Assembly (NCBI GenBank): GCA_021396245.1
Contig: WNYE01000045.1
Location: 186,001 to 250,000 of the forward strand
Source of the DNA: Sporothrix humicola
Lineage: Eukaryota > Ascomycota > Sordariomycetes > Ophiostomatales > Ophiostomataceae
Reading direction: 5' to 3'
DNA length: 64,000 nucleotides
Shown here: piece by piece, positions 1 through 12,596 of the stretch
Layout of the letters: each line of letters begins with the position of its first letter
Position numbering within the stretch: position 1 is the stretch's first letter
Program-made: the position numbers and the translations under genes
The notes under the pieces: model-generated
Seen by the model: only the letters and a program-made list of their open reading frames with translations
The model's database searches: none
What the model was told of the DNA's origin: nothing

Positions 1-3000
1 ATACAGAAGAGCATCTCGGCCCGTAAAGGCAAGTAAACCTGTTGATCCAAACTTGTAATCCCAGTCACGGAAAGATACATGGGATGCCTCCTTGATCCTT
101 TTCGCATCTTATCAACCAGGTCCGGGGTTTCGACTGCCACTGGACATTTCGTTATTCTTGAGCATATACTCCGTACCGGTGGCAACTAGAGGACTGATTC
201 TGCTCCGATTTGACATGCTAGTTGCCCAGCTGCTGATTGTGGCGTATTTCTTTCTTTCTTTCTCGACTGTTCTTTCTATGTAACAGGGCACAATTAGTAC
301 CTTTTTTTCTCTCTCTTTCTTGTCTTGAAGCTACTTCCTCGACTCATGTCTCTTCGTGTGCCCCCATGATCGTGTTTTCCCGTAGATCCAATATGCGTTT
401 GTGTAAAATTCGAGTGGAAATAAATATACTCGTACTCGTTCAAGGCTGCAACGGCATCAGCAGTTGAAAGAAAAGTAGAAATATTTCCCCTCTCACACTC
501 TTTTCTTCGTGGTTCTCGTGCTATGGTCCTTCCGCTCTCCACCGTTTTCCCCGATCACCACCCTTCAGCGTTGGGGCTCTGCATCGGGGGCTCATCCCGT
601 TTTCTGCTATTTTCTTGGACTTCGATTGTGCTAACACGATTGGAGAGCTTGGAGAGCCGAGGAGAGGGGTAAAGTTGAGAAACGGTAGGAGGCTCTAGGA
701 GGCTACTGCGAATGAGAGCTAGGAACGCATCCACAATGCGGAATGCGACAAATCCATAAAATCGACATCAAAATCCACCCGCACACACACACACACGCAC
801 CCCTGTCCAGTGCCGCCGCACCACCCACACGGGCGGTGTTTTAGGCCAGGCCCAGGCCCTTCTCAGTATTTCAAAGGCCTGAAGGGCCTAGGCCCACGAC
901 CCGATTTCCCAGCAAAACTTCAGTCCATGTCAGCCACTCTTCCCCTAAGCCACAGGAGAGCCACGATCGACCGTTTCGTGCCCGCCGAACAGGCGGGAGT
1001 TTTGTCCCATGAATATCCCTTTTTCTATATCCATCCCCTCTTCCGCTCTATATCCATTTAGGGTATGATTTTTTGACCCCGTCTTGTTGGCTTGATCGTG
1101 GTTTGAATGTATTGATATATTTTCGATACTGGGTTCGATGCCTATTTATTTTCCACTTTTGGCCATCTACGGAGTACAAATGTGTGGCTTGATCGCATTT
1201 TGTTTTTCTCTCTCTCTTTTCTTGTTCAATACTTACCTAACAGTCCTTCCTTTTCGCTGCCCGTTTCTAATAGGTTCAGCGTAGTCTCCGTTTTCTGTGG
1301 CTATCAGTTTCATCCGTCACGATGCTTATCTTCATACGACCCATACTGTAACTTGAATAAGGCTCACATCTTGCCCGACGGCGCGGATTAGGATGCCTCG
1401 ATACATCACCGTGCACTCCTCTTGTGCCTGTCTCTCTGTCTCGCGCATTCGCGCTTTCACGTTTTCAAGCAGCACTCACTTTGCACCTATCACGTATCTC
1501 ACAGTCCATGTTCCGTACACCAGTACTCACTATCTAGCAAGACTACTGTCCGCCCCAAGTGGAAGAATGGCTCTCTACTTTGTAAGCGATGCCAAGCTAG
1601 GCCCTGTGAGGACTGGCAAGGACCCCGGGAACTGATGATTCCGTACGCCTAACAGCAGACATTGTGTGAACAACAACGAGCCAGGGAACAGGAGCACAAA
1701 GAAGAGAACATTCCACCAGGGCGCACCGGATCACTGGACCACTGGATCACTGAATCGCTGGATCGTGGCCCCGGCCTAGTCGGAATAGAGTGTAGAACGG
1801 GAGGAAGGTGGAAAAAGGATAAGAAAAGACGGAGAGAGTAAAAGGAGGTATAAAAGGAAAAGGAAAAGAAAAAGGAAAAGAAAAAGCCCAGACGTAGAAC
1901 CAAAGGAGGCACTACCGGAAACTACCATGGACAGGCCGCCCAACGCACGCGAGATTCAGCGTTGCCAAGCTCAAAAGTCCACTGTTGGATTTTCTCTTGG
2001 AGGAGCGGGCTCGACGGACGACGGCGCCCAAGCACGCGGCCGGGTTTCTTGGTATCCGCGGATGTGTATCGAATGCGAGTACTAGAAGAGAAGAGGTACT
2101 TTCTTGCGCCACTTGGCCCTTTGGGCGCCACCCTCATCAAGATGCCCCATATACTGTACTGGGGCCTTCGGGAGAAAATCGGCGAGCAGACAGATTGTTG
2201 AATTGAAAGAAGATGGGGGAAAAGGAGAGCAATTGTGCGGTGCAAAGGGCAACATAGCGTATTGCTCGTTATTGCATGGTGTTACTGTTCCCCTCAAGCT
2301 TTGTAGGCAGCGAGGCAAAAACCTGCCAAAGCTGAGTCACAATAGGCCCTTTTGTGTGTCTGTTGGTTCTCAGAGTGTTTCTCGGTTCGCCATTAGCTCA
2401 CTTGGGGCTGACACTGTATTTCATCCCCGCGATCAGCTTTGCTGTCCAATGAGGAGAAAGCAGGAGAAAGCGAGCAAAGATTCGTACCTTGTTTTGCGTT
2501 TGATTGTTTTGCGTTGATTGTCTTGCCCGTTTTTGTTATCGTTTTGCAGTTCTCGATTCTGCATCACAGACCAACAACATCACGATGCGAGTATCTCCAA
2601 CTAAGATCTTGAAATCTCAGAATCAATCGCAGATCCATACAATGCTTCGCTTGTAGCATGTAGCAGCCCCGTTCCAATGAACTATTGGCTCGGCGAGCGA
2701 AAAGGTCCCTTCTTTTCCAGGCGCATTTCCACCAACCCTCCATATTCGTCCAAAGTCAGGTGAACAAACGTTAGGTCCTCTTCCTCGTAGTTTTTCCTCC
2801 GTACATAAGCAGTAATACATACAGCGACTCTGTCTAGCCCGGGGCATAGATGCCGTCGAGTGCCGTCTTTTATTGGTTTGACGCCGTTCTTGTCGCTGGT
2901 TGGTCTGCTGGGCTTTCTGCGAATCTGGTTAGTTTGGCGCAATAACACGACGAAGGCAAGACGAGGAGATACAAGCAAGTACTACAAACAGTGAGAGCAG

Positions 3001-4681
3001 TCACAGTCACCAACTGCGTTGTTCCCTCCGCACTTGCCTTTCGTGACTGCCTCTTACCATCCCTTTCGTGCCTGTAAGTTCCTTCCAGATTTTTCGTCTT
3101 GGTGCATTTGCTGACACTGGCACCTTTTCTTCGGGAAAGAACGAGCCACCCAAAACCGCCTTCAACCAGACTCCCTCTCAAGTCGCTCCTTCTCTTTGCG
3201 CAGAACTTAAAGAAATGGCCCCTTCCCTTTCCATCCTGTCTTCAACTTGACCCTCTTCACTCCTTTTCCTCATTTTCTCCTTTTTTCGCTCTGTGATCTC
3301 TGTCTGGCGATTCCCTTTCCATTTATCGCCAAAAGACCTCTCGATCGCGCGAATCACCACCAACTGCTCTCCTCCACCTTTGCCCCTCTATCGAACAAGA
3401 GCACTAACGCTACAGAGCGAGCGCAAATACACTCTCTCCAAACACTACACTCGCACCCTGCCTGCCGCATGCTAAGGACACACCCCTACCTCTCCACTCT
3501 CCGCGCGTTCCACATACAAGTTCGCACTTGTCTTTGTGGTGTGTATGCCCCTCGCTGTCTTTGCTCCTTCCCTCTCGAACACCCTTGACAAACCAACTGT
3601 CCACATTTATTTTCTCTTTTTTTTGTGTCGTTTCCTTCACTACCTCCCTCTTCTATTTCTTTGTTGATTGAAATTCTCTGCAGTTGCCTCCTTCTTGCAA
3701 CTATTCTTCTTGATTTATCTCGGTTGCGGCTGCCCAGTCTCTGCCAGTCTTGTGAATATCTCTTGTGATCAGAGATCTTTTCTTCCTTTCACCAGGTAAG
3801 CTTCAGTTTACAACTCCCTTCTCAAACACTTTTTTTATTGTCTCCATCCTCTCCACGCATGCTCCGTGCACGGGTATGTCGTCACTTTCATCCGCATGCT
3901 CCGTGCACGGGTATGTCGTCACTTTCATCCCACTGTCATTAATGAAGGTGAGCTGCAACTAGAGCGGCTCCATCCTCTCACTCACTTTTCTGTTTCGCCT
4001 TTCTTTTTTATTTATGATCTCTCCACTAACAGCCTCCGGCTGCAGTCCCGTCCCACTAAGACTAAAAAGAGAAAGCACAAATACATCCGGCCATACCACT
4101 CTTTCCCTCTCATTTTTTTATTCTTATTATTTTATTTTCCTTTAATACAGACACGCGCCCGGTACGTTATTTTTCTTGTGTTTCTCTTGCTTCACACCCC
4201 CCTTGTCTGTTGTCTGTGTCGTGCCTCCCCATTCTTATCAACCGCACTTGCCCTCAAAGTTTCACTTCATTGTCCATATTGCGCTTGCTCTTTATTGGGC
4301 AGTCTCCACCAGACACACACGGCATACTAGACAAAGTTCCTGACGACAGTTGTTCCTTCTCCCTTTTTGTTTTCACTCTCTTTTCTTATTTGGCTACTAA
4401 TACATAATAGTCCCCGCGCTGTTCCTTCCACCTCACTTCAAAACGTCACTCGCTCTTTCCTCTTGATACATACATTCAAGAGCCTTGCCCCCCCTGGACA
4501 CAAGCTCTAGACTCTTTCTTCTTTCTTACCACTTTAATTTCCTAATCACTTTTTGTTTGCATCTTCACGTCGTCATATCCTTACATTATCCCCATCTCGC
4601 GCGGACTCCGCGACGTCACTACCGCACGAGGTCGCATTGTATTATTACCGACCTTCACTTCACTCTCACATCACCGCCAAT
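1..4681. other. Gene-free upstream region and pyrimidine-rich leader
   Basis: I see no convincing gene here. Open frames are short, lack codon bias and overlap each other. From about 3,180 onward the plus strand becomes C/T-rich, as expected for a promoter and 5'UTR of the gene starting at 4682. Splice-like sites (GTAAGC near 3795, GTACGT near 4160) suggest the leader may be spliced, but I cannot fix the exons. A short imperfect CACTGGAC/CACTGGAT repeat lies near 1725-1765, and a 37-bp tandem duplication is listed separately. Confidence 0.6.
3856..3929. repeat. Perfect 37-bp tandem duplication
   Basis: Two adjacent identical 37-bp copies (3856-3892 and 3893-3929) lie in the C/T-rich leader of the downstream gene. 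Each copy carries CATGCTCCGTGCACGG and a GTATGT, which resembles a fungal 5' splice site. The copies show no divergence, so the duplication is recent or conserved. Confidence 0.9.
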
Positions 4682-6530
4682 ATGCCCAAGAGGACAAAAT
4701 CCCCCAAGGCACAATCGCCTGCCTCAAGCACAGAGGGCACATCTACACGCAAGGTATGTTTTAATCTCTAGCCTATGGACGTCCAATGTTTGCTCGCCAC
4801 TGTGGAGAGCGTACACCTTATATGAACCAATGTCTAACCGAGTGGCCCTTGGGCGCCTTTCCACCATATAGTCCGAACGCAGCCATGAAGAGAACCAAGA
4901 ACGGGCTTTCATCGCAGCATCCAGGAGAAGCGACCGGAGCATCGAGGCTCGCATGCAGTCCGCACGCCAGGCATCTAATTTGCACAAGCAGCGTACCGGC
5001 CGCGGACTCAAGATTACCGAGGAGATTGTCCTTCACGAAGACATGTACGAAGAAGAAGACGACGACCTCCCGCGCCTCCGGAACAATGCCAGTCGGGGGT
5101 ACAGCGGTTCCATTGACATCCCGCCCGGCACATCGTTGCTTGAGCACAATGCCAAAGTCCTCCGCGAGCAAGAGTTGGACGAGCAGTTCAACCAGATCTT
5201 TGGAAACGTGCTCCAACAATCCAGGGCAGCACGGATGGGCCAACAACAGTTTCCTGCACACCCGCCGCAACAACTTCCTCAGCAGCTTCCCCAGCAGCAG
5301 CCTATGCACAACGGACAGTCCCCGGTCGATACATATGCCGCACAGTTCCAGCAGCACCAGCAACAGCAGCAGATGCACCAAATGCAGCAGCGCCAACAAC
5401 AGTACTTGAACCAGCAGCAGCAGCCACCATATCCGTTGAGCCAGCCAGCTGGCCAGTTCTACCCGGGCCAGGCTCAGCCCTTTCCTGGCCCCGAGCAACA
5501 GCCGAACGCCATGAACGACCCGGCCTATTTCCAGCATCGCAACTCGATCCCTGTTACAATGAGCGATGACGGCAGCTTCGTGATGGTCTCACCCCAGGCG
5601 GTCCACAGTGGCATTCCGGGCCACATGTCACGAACCAGCTCGGTGGCCGATGGATCTGATATGGTTCCCGATCTTTCGAATAGCAGCAGCAACGAGACCG
5701 GGTCAAACGGCATGGCCGTGCCGATGGCTATTTCCGGTGGACAGGGCAACTTTGGTATGCCCCCGACGACACAAGGTTCATTACCACTGTCCTCCTATGG
5801 GCAGCTTTCTATGCAGACAATCTCCCCGCAGCCGCCCGGACTGCAATTTTCTGGCACCCCCAACACCACGCCATCTGTTTCAACGCCAGCTTCACAAGGT
5901 GAGGTGCCTTTGAAAACAAGCGCCCTGTTTCTGTCACCTTTCAGCAACTCACACCTGCCACTAGATGCAATTGCCGTTACAAATAGCCCCATGCCCGCTA
6001 TCCGCCGCGGAAGCAGCGGTGTTGTGCCAAATACATATGGTGCGGAGCACATGGCTGCTACCGTGGCGAGTCCCGTCAAGCCGATTGACACGGCTGCTTG
6101 GGCGGCGACTGCGGGAACGGATTCCATGACGGTCCCCGTGATGGACCCAAATATGCCTCAGATTTCCCAAGGACACAACGGCATCAACATGGCCATGGTG
6201 ACTTCTGCAACCTGGCCCATGGACCCGCAAAATAGCACCATTACCGGTACGATTGGCCCTGCTGGCGGCGAGGCATTCTCGACGGATATGGCCATCGACA
6301 ACGACAAGACAGTTGCTGCGACTAACTTTATAGTCTCACCACAACAGCACCATACGGATACAACCATGGGCCCCGCAATGGCCTTTTCTGATTCGCAAGC
6401 GCCGGCCCTCAACGGGCCCCCCTCCCATCTCACGGCAGAGGCTATGCGCGAGCAGCTCAGTAGTCGCATTGGAACCCCCGGAGGCGGCGCCGGCGACTCG
6501 TGGAATGAATGGGTGCAATTCGGGTCGTAG
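4682..6530 (+). CDS. Q-rich fungal protein with conserved charged N-terminus
   Basis: The model has two exons, 4682-4753 and 4872-6530, joined by a 118-nt intron (GTATGT...ATATAG, phase 0), giving about 576 aa. The intron is needed to join the MPKRTKSPK start to the long frame, which then opens with SERSHEENQERAFIAASRRS. This basic/acidic block continues through RTGRGLKITEE and MYEEEDDDLP. I recognise it as the N-terminal signature of an uncharacterised filamentous-fungal family. After it come a glutamine-rich stretch (codons near 5230-5420, CAG/CAA runs) and a long S/T/P/M-rich low-complexity tail. There are no membrane segments or catalytic motifs. The composition suggests a nuclear, possibly transcription-associated protein, but that is inference. 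The tail ends NEWVQFGS. Confidence 0.85.
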
Positions 6531-9500
6531 GACACCGCGCTCACCTATGTCCATCCTACGACTACAAATGATTTGATATTTGATTTTATCCGCGGCCGGC
6601 CCAATCGACTTGATGTTCCTGGAACTCCCCACTATTGAGTTATGTTCTTCTTTTAACTCTGCTTTTTCGTCTTTTTTTTTCATTTTCTTTCCTTCCTTTT
6701 CGTTTCATCTGCCCCTCTTCAGATTATGGGCAATATCAAAATGGCTGTGCCATTGACCATTCAATCTATTGTTCATTACTACGATTTATGTTTTGAAGAC
6801 TGTCTCTTTTGCAGCTTTACTTCATGCTTCGTTTCGACGGGGCCGATATTCCAACTTGCCTTTTCTTGTTCTTTTTTTTTTCTTCCTTTCCCTTTCTTTT
6901 TTTTTTTTTTTTTTTTTTTTGCCTTTTTCTTCATTTGTTTTCGGTTCCCAGTATTGGTGAAAAAAGGGAATTTTGTCCACACGGTATATATTCTGGAGAA
7001 TCGGAACAGGGTTTTCTTTTTCGGATTAGTTTATTGGGATTGTTTTCTTTTGGGACCCTAAAATATGTTTGTTTTCATTTGTTTGGCCCTTATACTACTT
7101 TATCATCTTTTTCTTTTTCTTTTTCTTTTCTTTTTCTTTTTTTTTCTTCATTACGCTCTTCTCTTCCGTTTACTGTAACGCGACCATGACATCAAATGGG
7201 GAATTTGTACTCATGTTCCATATTCTCCTACTCCTTTAACTTTTCCCTCTCCCTTATTTCTTTTCACAAATCTTATACGACGTATTGTTATTTCTGCAAC
7301 CGGCGGTGGAGCGAGATAAATGAACCTTTCGAACGGGGACCACGAGCCAACTGGAGAAGGTTATCAAAAACACACACAAAACGGGACGTTGTGAGAATGA
7401 CGTTGGGCGATTGAAAAGAAGACAAAAAAACATTGCAAAATAACAAAATTGGACAGAGGGAGGCAACAATCAATCTTCTCGACGTCCTCTTATCGGAGAA
7501 GAAGAATTAATACACTTTTTTTCAGGTTACCTTTTTGGCCCTTTTCTACGTGACCTTCATTATTGTCCTTGTTTACATTTATGATATTACGACGACGCAG
7601 TTCGACAGACCCCCCTTTTATTCTATTGTATGAAGCCGACGGAGCTTTTGTCTTCCGTCGTCGTGAGATGACCGTGGACCCTTGCGGCGTGAGATTATTG
7701 CTGGGTCTTTCTGTCGCCATATGGTTCCGTGGCGGTGCGGTGCGGCACGCGGTCCATCCAACGGACACCAAGATACTGGTAGCTTGCGAGGCAAACATAC
7801 AGGAGAAGACGGAAGATGTGTCGAGACGGCTGCGACGTTGTCCAAAATAAGAGAAAGTAACGACAGGGCGGCACGAGACGACACGAGAAGGACACCAGAC
7901 GAGAGATATCTCGTGAAGCGAACGCGTCTGTGCGGGCGCGTTGGACGTTTCCAAATCAATAAAAGAGCCCTATGATTGTGGGTAAGCTTTGGTGAGATAC
8001 GCATACAACTTTGTGCCTATTATTTCTGTTTTCGAGTCTGACGCGTATTCGTATGCATCTAGGGCATTTGGGGGAAACAGGATATGTACGACCGTCATAG
8101 CACGTCAGATACGGCGTATTCTTGCGAAAGAAAATATCAATTAACGACAGGGTGTCTATGGAGGGTCGACAATCGACAAGCGCGATGTTTGATTCCGTTC
8201 CCTCACCAAAAAAAGAGCTCAGCCTCATTGGGCTGGCCAATCCCATTTTTGGCGGGTCTTCTTTTGCCTGTCAAATGGTCAAATGGGCCACGCCAGGATC
8301 GCCAGCGACAGACGACAGACGGGTAGGACAAGGGTCGATCAGCCTGGCGGAAAGCTCGAACCGCAGAACAGCCACACTTTGGGTCCTCCCCAAAAACAAA
8401 ACGCCTCGTCGGCGTTGCATTTGCTTTTAGGCCGATGGAATCGTGAAGTTTCTTTTTGTCGCCATTCTTGTCATCGGTTTGTTTCGTCCCGTCTTCCGTC
8501 TTCCTCGGTTTCTTTTCATAGAAACAAGCTCATTCTCCCATCTTGGCACGGATCTCTCATCTCTTGTCATCAAATCCTGTGAGATGAGCGATGAGAGATG
8601 AGCGAAGATGAGAGAGATGGAAGGCGAAATACGATTTCGAATCCCTCGCGACTTCCGCGTCGACTACGCAGTGCACAGTCGAGACAGTACAGTCCCCACG
8701 CGGATCCCGGCCGACCCTCTCATGTCTTTCCACTCTTCCCACTTCCTACTCCAACACTGGCCAGCCCTATGAAATCCTGTGCAATTTGGACGTGGTTCAT
8801 CCTCCTTTTTGGCGACAGTGGATGGGATTTCAATGCCGTCTGTCGTCGTAAGTCGGGATGATTCGTATATTTCGGGTTCCAACAGATCAGATTCGACGAC
8901 AGAGTGAGAATGTAAGAAGAGAGAGCGAGGAAAGAGTGCGAGCAAAGAAGAACAACGGCAAAACTGCCCAATTACCAGCCAAAGGGACCCTCCTTTTCCT
9001 CCATTTTTGACCACCAAAGAAGCTCAGCCGCACAGCCCGCCAACGCAACAACAGCCTACTAGTCCCGAACAGCGCCTTGAGGCTCCACCTCGTCGAGGAC
9101 CCTTCTTTGTTCACTCGCATCTTTCTCTTTACCTCCCACGGTGCCCTTTTTCACATTGAGAATGTCACTGACAGATTGGCATTTGCTTCAACTCTTAAGT
9201 ATTGTTTGCAGTGTCTGTAATGTCTACAGATAAAAGCGGCTGAAGGGTCAATATGCTATGCCAAAAAGCACGCTGTCAGCCCAGGAAAAAGAAGCCTTTT
9301 GAGGCGGAGACCAAAAGTGACCAAGAAGCGACCAAGAGACACCAAGAGAAACGAGGCTATTCCTGTCGAGTAGACCCCTGTTCTTTCTTTCTTTTTGGGC
9401 TGTTCAGTCCTTCCGCGCATGGAGCTACTCCTCACTATTCTTGACTACTCATTTGTTATCCAGTCGACGAGGCGTTTCCGTTCGCAGAAGCTGCTCGTCT

Positions 9501-10064
9501 CTCAGGCTCTCAGCCCAGGCCAGGCTGCATTCGGGTTTTAACTGACCCTGTCATCCACTCTCCCGCCATTGGAGACTTTGCTGACTGGAAGGAGCGGAGA
9601 AAGCTTGAGCCAAATAGTAGCATGGATCGTGTAGGAGTGAGGAAGAGGAGGAGGAAGTGAGGAAAAGAGAGGAAAGCGAGAAAAGAAAAAGGCATGGTGC
9701 GCCACTTTTCCAATTCTCACCTTCTGTAAGGATTCCTTTAGATTTTGTTCTTCTTGCCCATTGTTCTTTTTTATTTCCTTTCTTCTCTGTTTTCTTTCCT
9801 TTTCGTTTTGTCCTGTTCGTTGTTTCACTCTTCTCTTGCCGCCATACTACACCGACCTTCACCGACACCGAGACACACACACCTACACGCACACACGCAC
9901 ATCTACGAGAACATGCACCGATAACGATCCGACGATAAATCTGCTCAGAGGAAGACGAGGAGCTCCTCCGACACGCATACGACACGCAATAAATAATTAA
10001 CGAGAGAGAAGAAAAAATCACAAACAGCGACACTTTCAACATCACCACCACCACACACACCAAA
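6531..10064. other. Gene-free region with T-rich low-complexity tracts
   Basis: This stretch holds the 3' flank of the Q-rich gene and the promoter of the membrane-protein gene at 10065. It contains a 24-nt T run at 6897-6920 and CTTT/TTTC tracts near 7090-7150. Between 7,500 and 9,500 I find only short frames without codon bias. The last 300 bases are C/A-rich with CACACA runs, typical of a fungal leader. Confidence 0.6.
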
Positions 10065-11480
10065 ATGACCTTCCACCGCAACCAGGCGCAGTTCGCCCGC
10101 GCCCGCTGGCGCCGCGCCGTGCTCTACCCGGTGTGGGCGTTCCAGGTCGTCGTTCTGCTGGGCGTGCTCGGCGTCTTTTCGTACCGGCTCGCCGAGACGG
10201 CCGAGCACTTTGCCGACAACCGCAAGGCGGGCAAGACGCCGTCGGTCGAGCTCGCGTGGGAAGTGACCAATGTCAGCCTGGGCATTCTGTGTCTGGTGCT
10301 CACCATTATGGAGGCGGCGCGGCTGTTGGCCGAGACCTTGACGCCCTTCTTTTTGCTGGCGTGCCACATTATCAAGATGACGTGCGCGCTGGCGATGCTG
10401 GCGCTCGACATTGTCGTGTACATCAACCGGTCCGAGGGCAACTGGTCGATTGTCGGTCTGGCGCTGGACGTCGGCCTGCTGGCGGCGATGCTGGCTCTTT
10501 TCGCGTACGCAATCATTACGTACCGCCGCCAGATGCAGTCGTACGACGACTTCTTCCACCACCCGGCGAGCAACACCAAGGCCTTTGGGTTCGGCAACGG
10601 CTACGACGAGATTGAGCTGGGCGGGCCGGGTGCGCGGACAAGCACCAGCGGATTGGTCGGCAACAGTGCCGCCATGGGAACTTCGGGGGTGGCCAGCGGC
10701 GACGTGTATCTGAGAGCAGGACCATACAATGACGGCCCGACCGAGTACGACCCGGCGACTTCGGGCACCACACCGGGCGAGGGAAACCGCAGCCGGTCAC
10801 ACTCGGCCGCCTCGTCTGTCGGTGGCGGACGGCCCGGCGCCCTCGGCGACGACAGCACCGGCAACTCCCGCCGCGCCAGCTACAACCACGAGCGCGACAC
10901 GCAGTTTGACAATTATGTCATGAACAGAGCGAGTGCCGCTCTGAGCAAGGACGACGTCGACCGTGCCATCAGCAACGAGCTGTGGGGAACGTCACGACCC
11001 CCCTCGGGCAGCATTACCGTCAACACGAGTTCCGTCGAGCGCAGCAACAGCGTCGTCGCCACCGGCGTCGTCGCCAGCCACCAGGCCATCCCGGCCACCA
11101 CGCCGCAGCGCGAGACCATCAACCGCACGGTCAGCTGGAGCGTCGAGCACGGGCTGGTGTCGGTGCCGGAGAGTTTGAACGAGGACTACGACGGGACCAA
11201 CACGCTGAGGACGGTCGGGTCGGTGGCGACGATTGCAGAGGAGTATGAGGGTGCCCAGCAGGCCGGTCAAACAGGGTTGACTGCCCCCAGCGCTGCCCAC
11301 TATGGCGAGCGCGCCCAGGACGAGAACGAGGTCGACGTCGACGCGCTCGCCCACGGCCGCTACCGCACAAAGGGCGCCAACGAGGACCGCGCGCTGCTCA
11401 TGGGGCACAGCCGGCAGGGCAGCCTGGAGGACGACGACGACGAGCGCGGGCCCATTCCGGCTGTTCATGGTCACGACTAG
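10065..11480 (+). CDS. Four-TM fungal membrane protein with long disordered tail
   Basis: A single exon encodes 471 aa, starting in a good context (CACCAAAATGAC). Four hydrophobic segments are visible at about residues 18-40, 64-85, 93-118 and 128-152, separated by short loops. This layout resembles small MARVEL-like or other four-span fungal membrane proteins. Residues from about 155 to the end are hydrophilic, rich in S, T, G, D and R, and probably cytosolic and disordered, with RR-x-S-like sites that could be phosphorylated. I see no enzyme motif. The gene is convergent with the HNH gene, with 147 bp between stop codons. The membrane call is firm; the function is unknown. Confidence 0.85.
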   Translation: MTFHRNQAQFARARWRRAVLYPVWAFQVVVLLGVLGVFSYRLAETAEHFADNRKAGKTPSVELAWEVTNVSLGILCLVLTIMEAARLLAETLTPFFLLACHIIKMTCALAMLALDIVVYINRSEGNWSIVGLALDVGLLAAMLALFAYAIITYRRQMQSYDDFFHHPASNTKAFGFGNGYDEIELGGPGARTSTSGLVGNSAAMGTSGVASGDVYLRAGPYNDGPTEYDPATSGTTPGEGNRSRSHSAASSVGGGRPGALGDDSTGNSRRASYNHERDTQFDNYVMNRASAALSKDDVDRAISNELWGTSRPPSGSITVNTSSVERSNSVVATGVVASHQAIPATTPQRETINRTVSWSVEHGLVSVPESLNEDYDGTNTLRTVGSVATIAEEYEGAQQAGQTGLTAPSAAHYGERAQDENEVDVDALAHGRYRTKGANEDRALLMGHSRQGSLEDDDDERGPIPAVHGHD

Positions 11481-11627
11481 GAGGGTCTGGACGCATTTCA
11501 ATTGGTGTTTGGCGTTACATGTATGGTATTGGTATTAACTGATAAATGATAATGAATTATTTGTACACTTGTGCAAACTCGCTTCGCTCGTGATGGCCGT
11601 CGCTCGCTTTGCTCGCTGGCTACCTGG

Positions 11628-12596
11628 CTACTTCGCCTTCCACCTTAACCGGCTCGCCCACGTCGCCCACCGCTGCATCTCCGGCTCCGCCAGCAGCCGC
11701 TCCACCGTGTAGTAGTACCGCGCCAGGTCTTCGTGGTTCGCAAACCGGTGCACCTGCCGGTGGCACGCGCCGCACAGCCACGCCACGTTCTGCAGCTCGT
11801 CCGCGCGGTGCCACCCGCGCTTGACCACCTTGGCATGCACAAACCGTGGGATTAAATGGTGGTAGCTCAGGCCGATCCAGTCGCGGCCGCAGATCTCGCA
11901 GCCCTCGGCCTGGTCGCGCGTCGAGCGGGGGGCGGGGGGCTGTGCGGTGACCGACACGAGGTATGACGAAAGAGCTGGCGCGACAATGTTGGCGGCCGTG
12001 CCTACGCCGTATGCCTCCATGGAGTCGGCCACGGGCGACGGGTCGAGGGTTGGCAGCAGCTCGGTGATGCGTGTTGGTGTCAACACACCCGGTGTGGGCA
12101 CGCCCCCCGACGTGCTGCCGTCTTCGGCGATGCCATACTTTTCGCGAAGCCCGGCATCGGCAATCCACACGTGGTGCGCCAGGGTCCTCAGCTCTTCCGG
12201 CAGCAGCTCAAACGTCTCGCTGGCAATGTAGTCGACAAACTCGGCCAAGTCGTCAGAGGGGTTGCTGATGTTATTGTCGGCGTTGTTGCTGCCATTATTT
12301 GAATCTTTTGCTGCCTTGACCTCTTTTGACTTTGACTTTGGCGACTCGACAACCTCCCAGTCGTCGTCGCCCTCAACCTCAGCTTCAGCATCAGGACTAG
12401 CCTCAGTCTCGGCTTTTACTTCGGCCTTTGCGTCTGCCTTCCTTGCCTTCCTTCGCCGCTGCTTGCGCTTGGGCTTGGCCTCTGGCTCGGCCAGCTTGTT
12501 GATCAAGACGGCTGCCAATGCCTCGCGGTAGATGGCATAGTTTGTCTCCGTAATGTCGACGTCGACAACCGCCTCGGGTGTTGAATCTCGGTCCAT
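11628..12596 (-). CDS. HNH-domain protein, possible nuclease
   Basis: A single exon encodes 322 aa. The N-terminal half contains a K/R-rich patch (KPKRKQRRRKARK) followed by an acidic region, so nuclear location is plausible. The C-terminal part (about residues 230-290) has the zinc-binding HNH layout: CEIC, then HHLIPR, a WHRADEL-x-NVAWLC segment, and CGACHRQVH. This fits an HNH/McrA-type fold with two Cys pairs and the catalytic-type HH. It is a fungal stand-alone HNH protein rather than a homing endonuclease inside an intron or intein, since no such host element is present. Its substrate cannot be read from the sequence. Confidence 0.85.
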   Translation of the reverse strand: MDRDSTPEAVVDVDITETNYAIYREALAAVLINKLAEPEAKPKRKQRRRKARKADAKAEVKAETEASPDAEAEVEGDDDWEVVESPKSKSKEVKAAKDSNNGSNNADNNISNPSDDLAEFVDYIASETFELLPEELRTLAHHVWIADAGLREKYGIAEDGSTSGGVPTPGVLTPTRITELLPTLDPSPVADSMEAYGVGTAANIVAPALSSYLVSVTAQPPAPRSTRDQAEGCEICGRDWIGLSYHHLIPRFVHAKVVKRGWHRADELQNVAWLCGACHRQVHRFANHEDLARYYYTVERLLAEPEMQRWATWASRLRWKAK

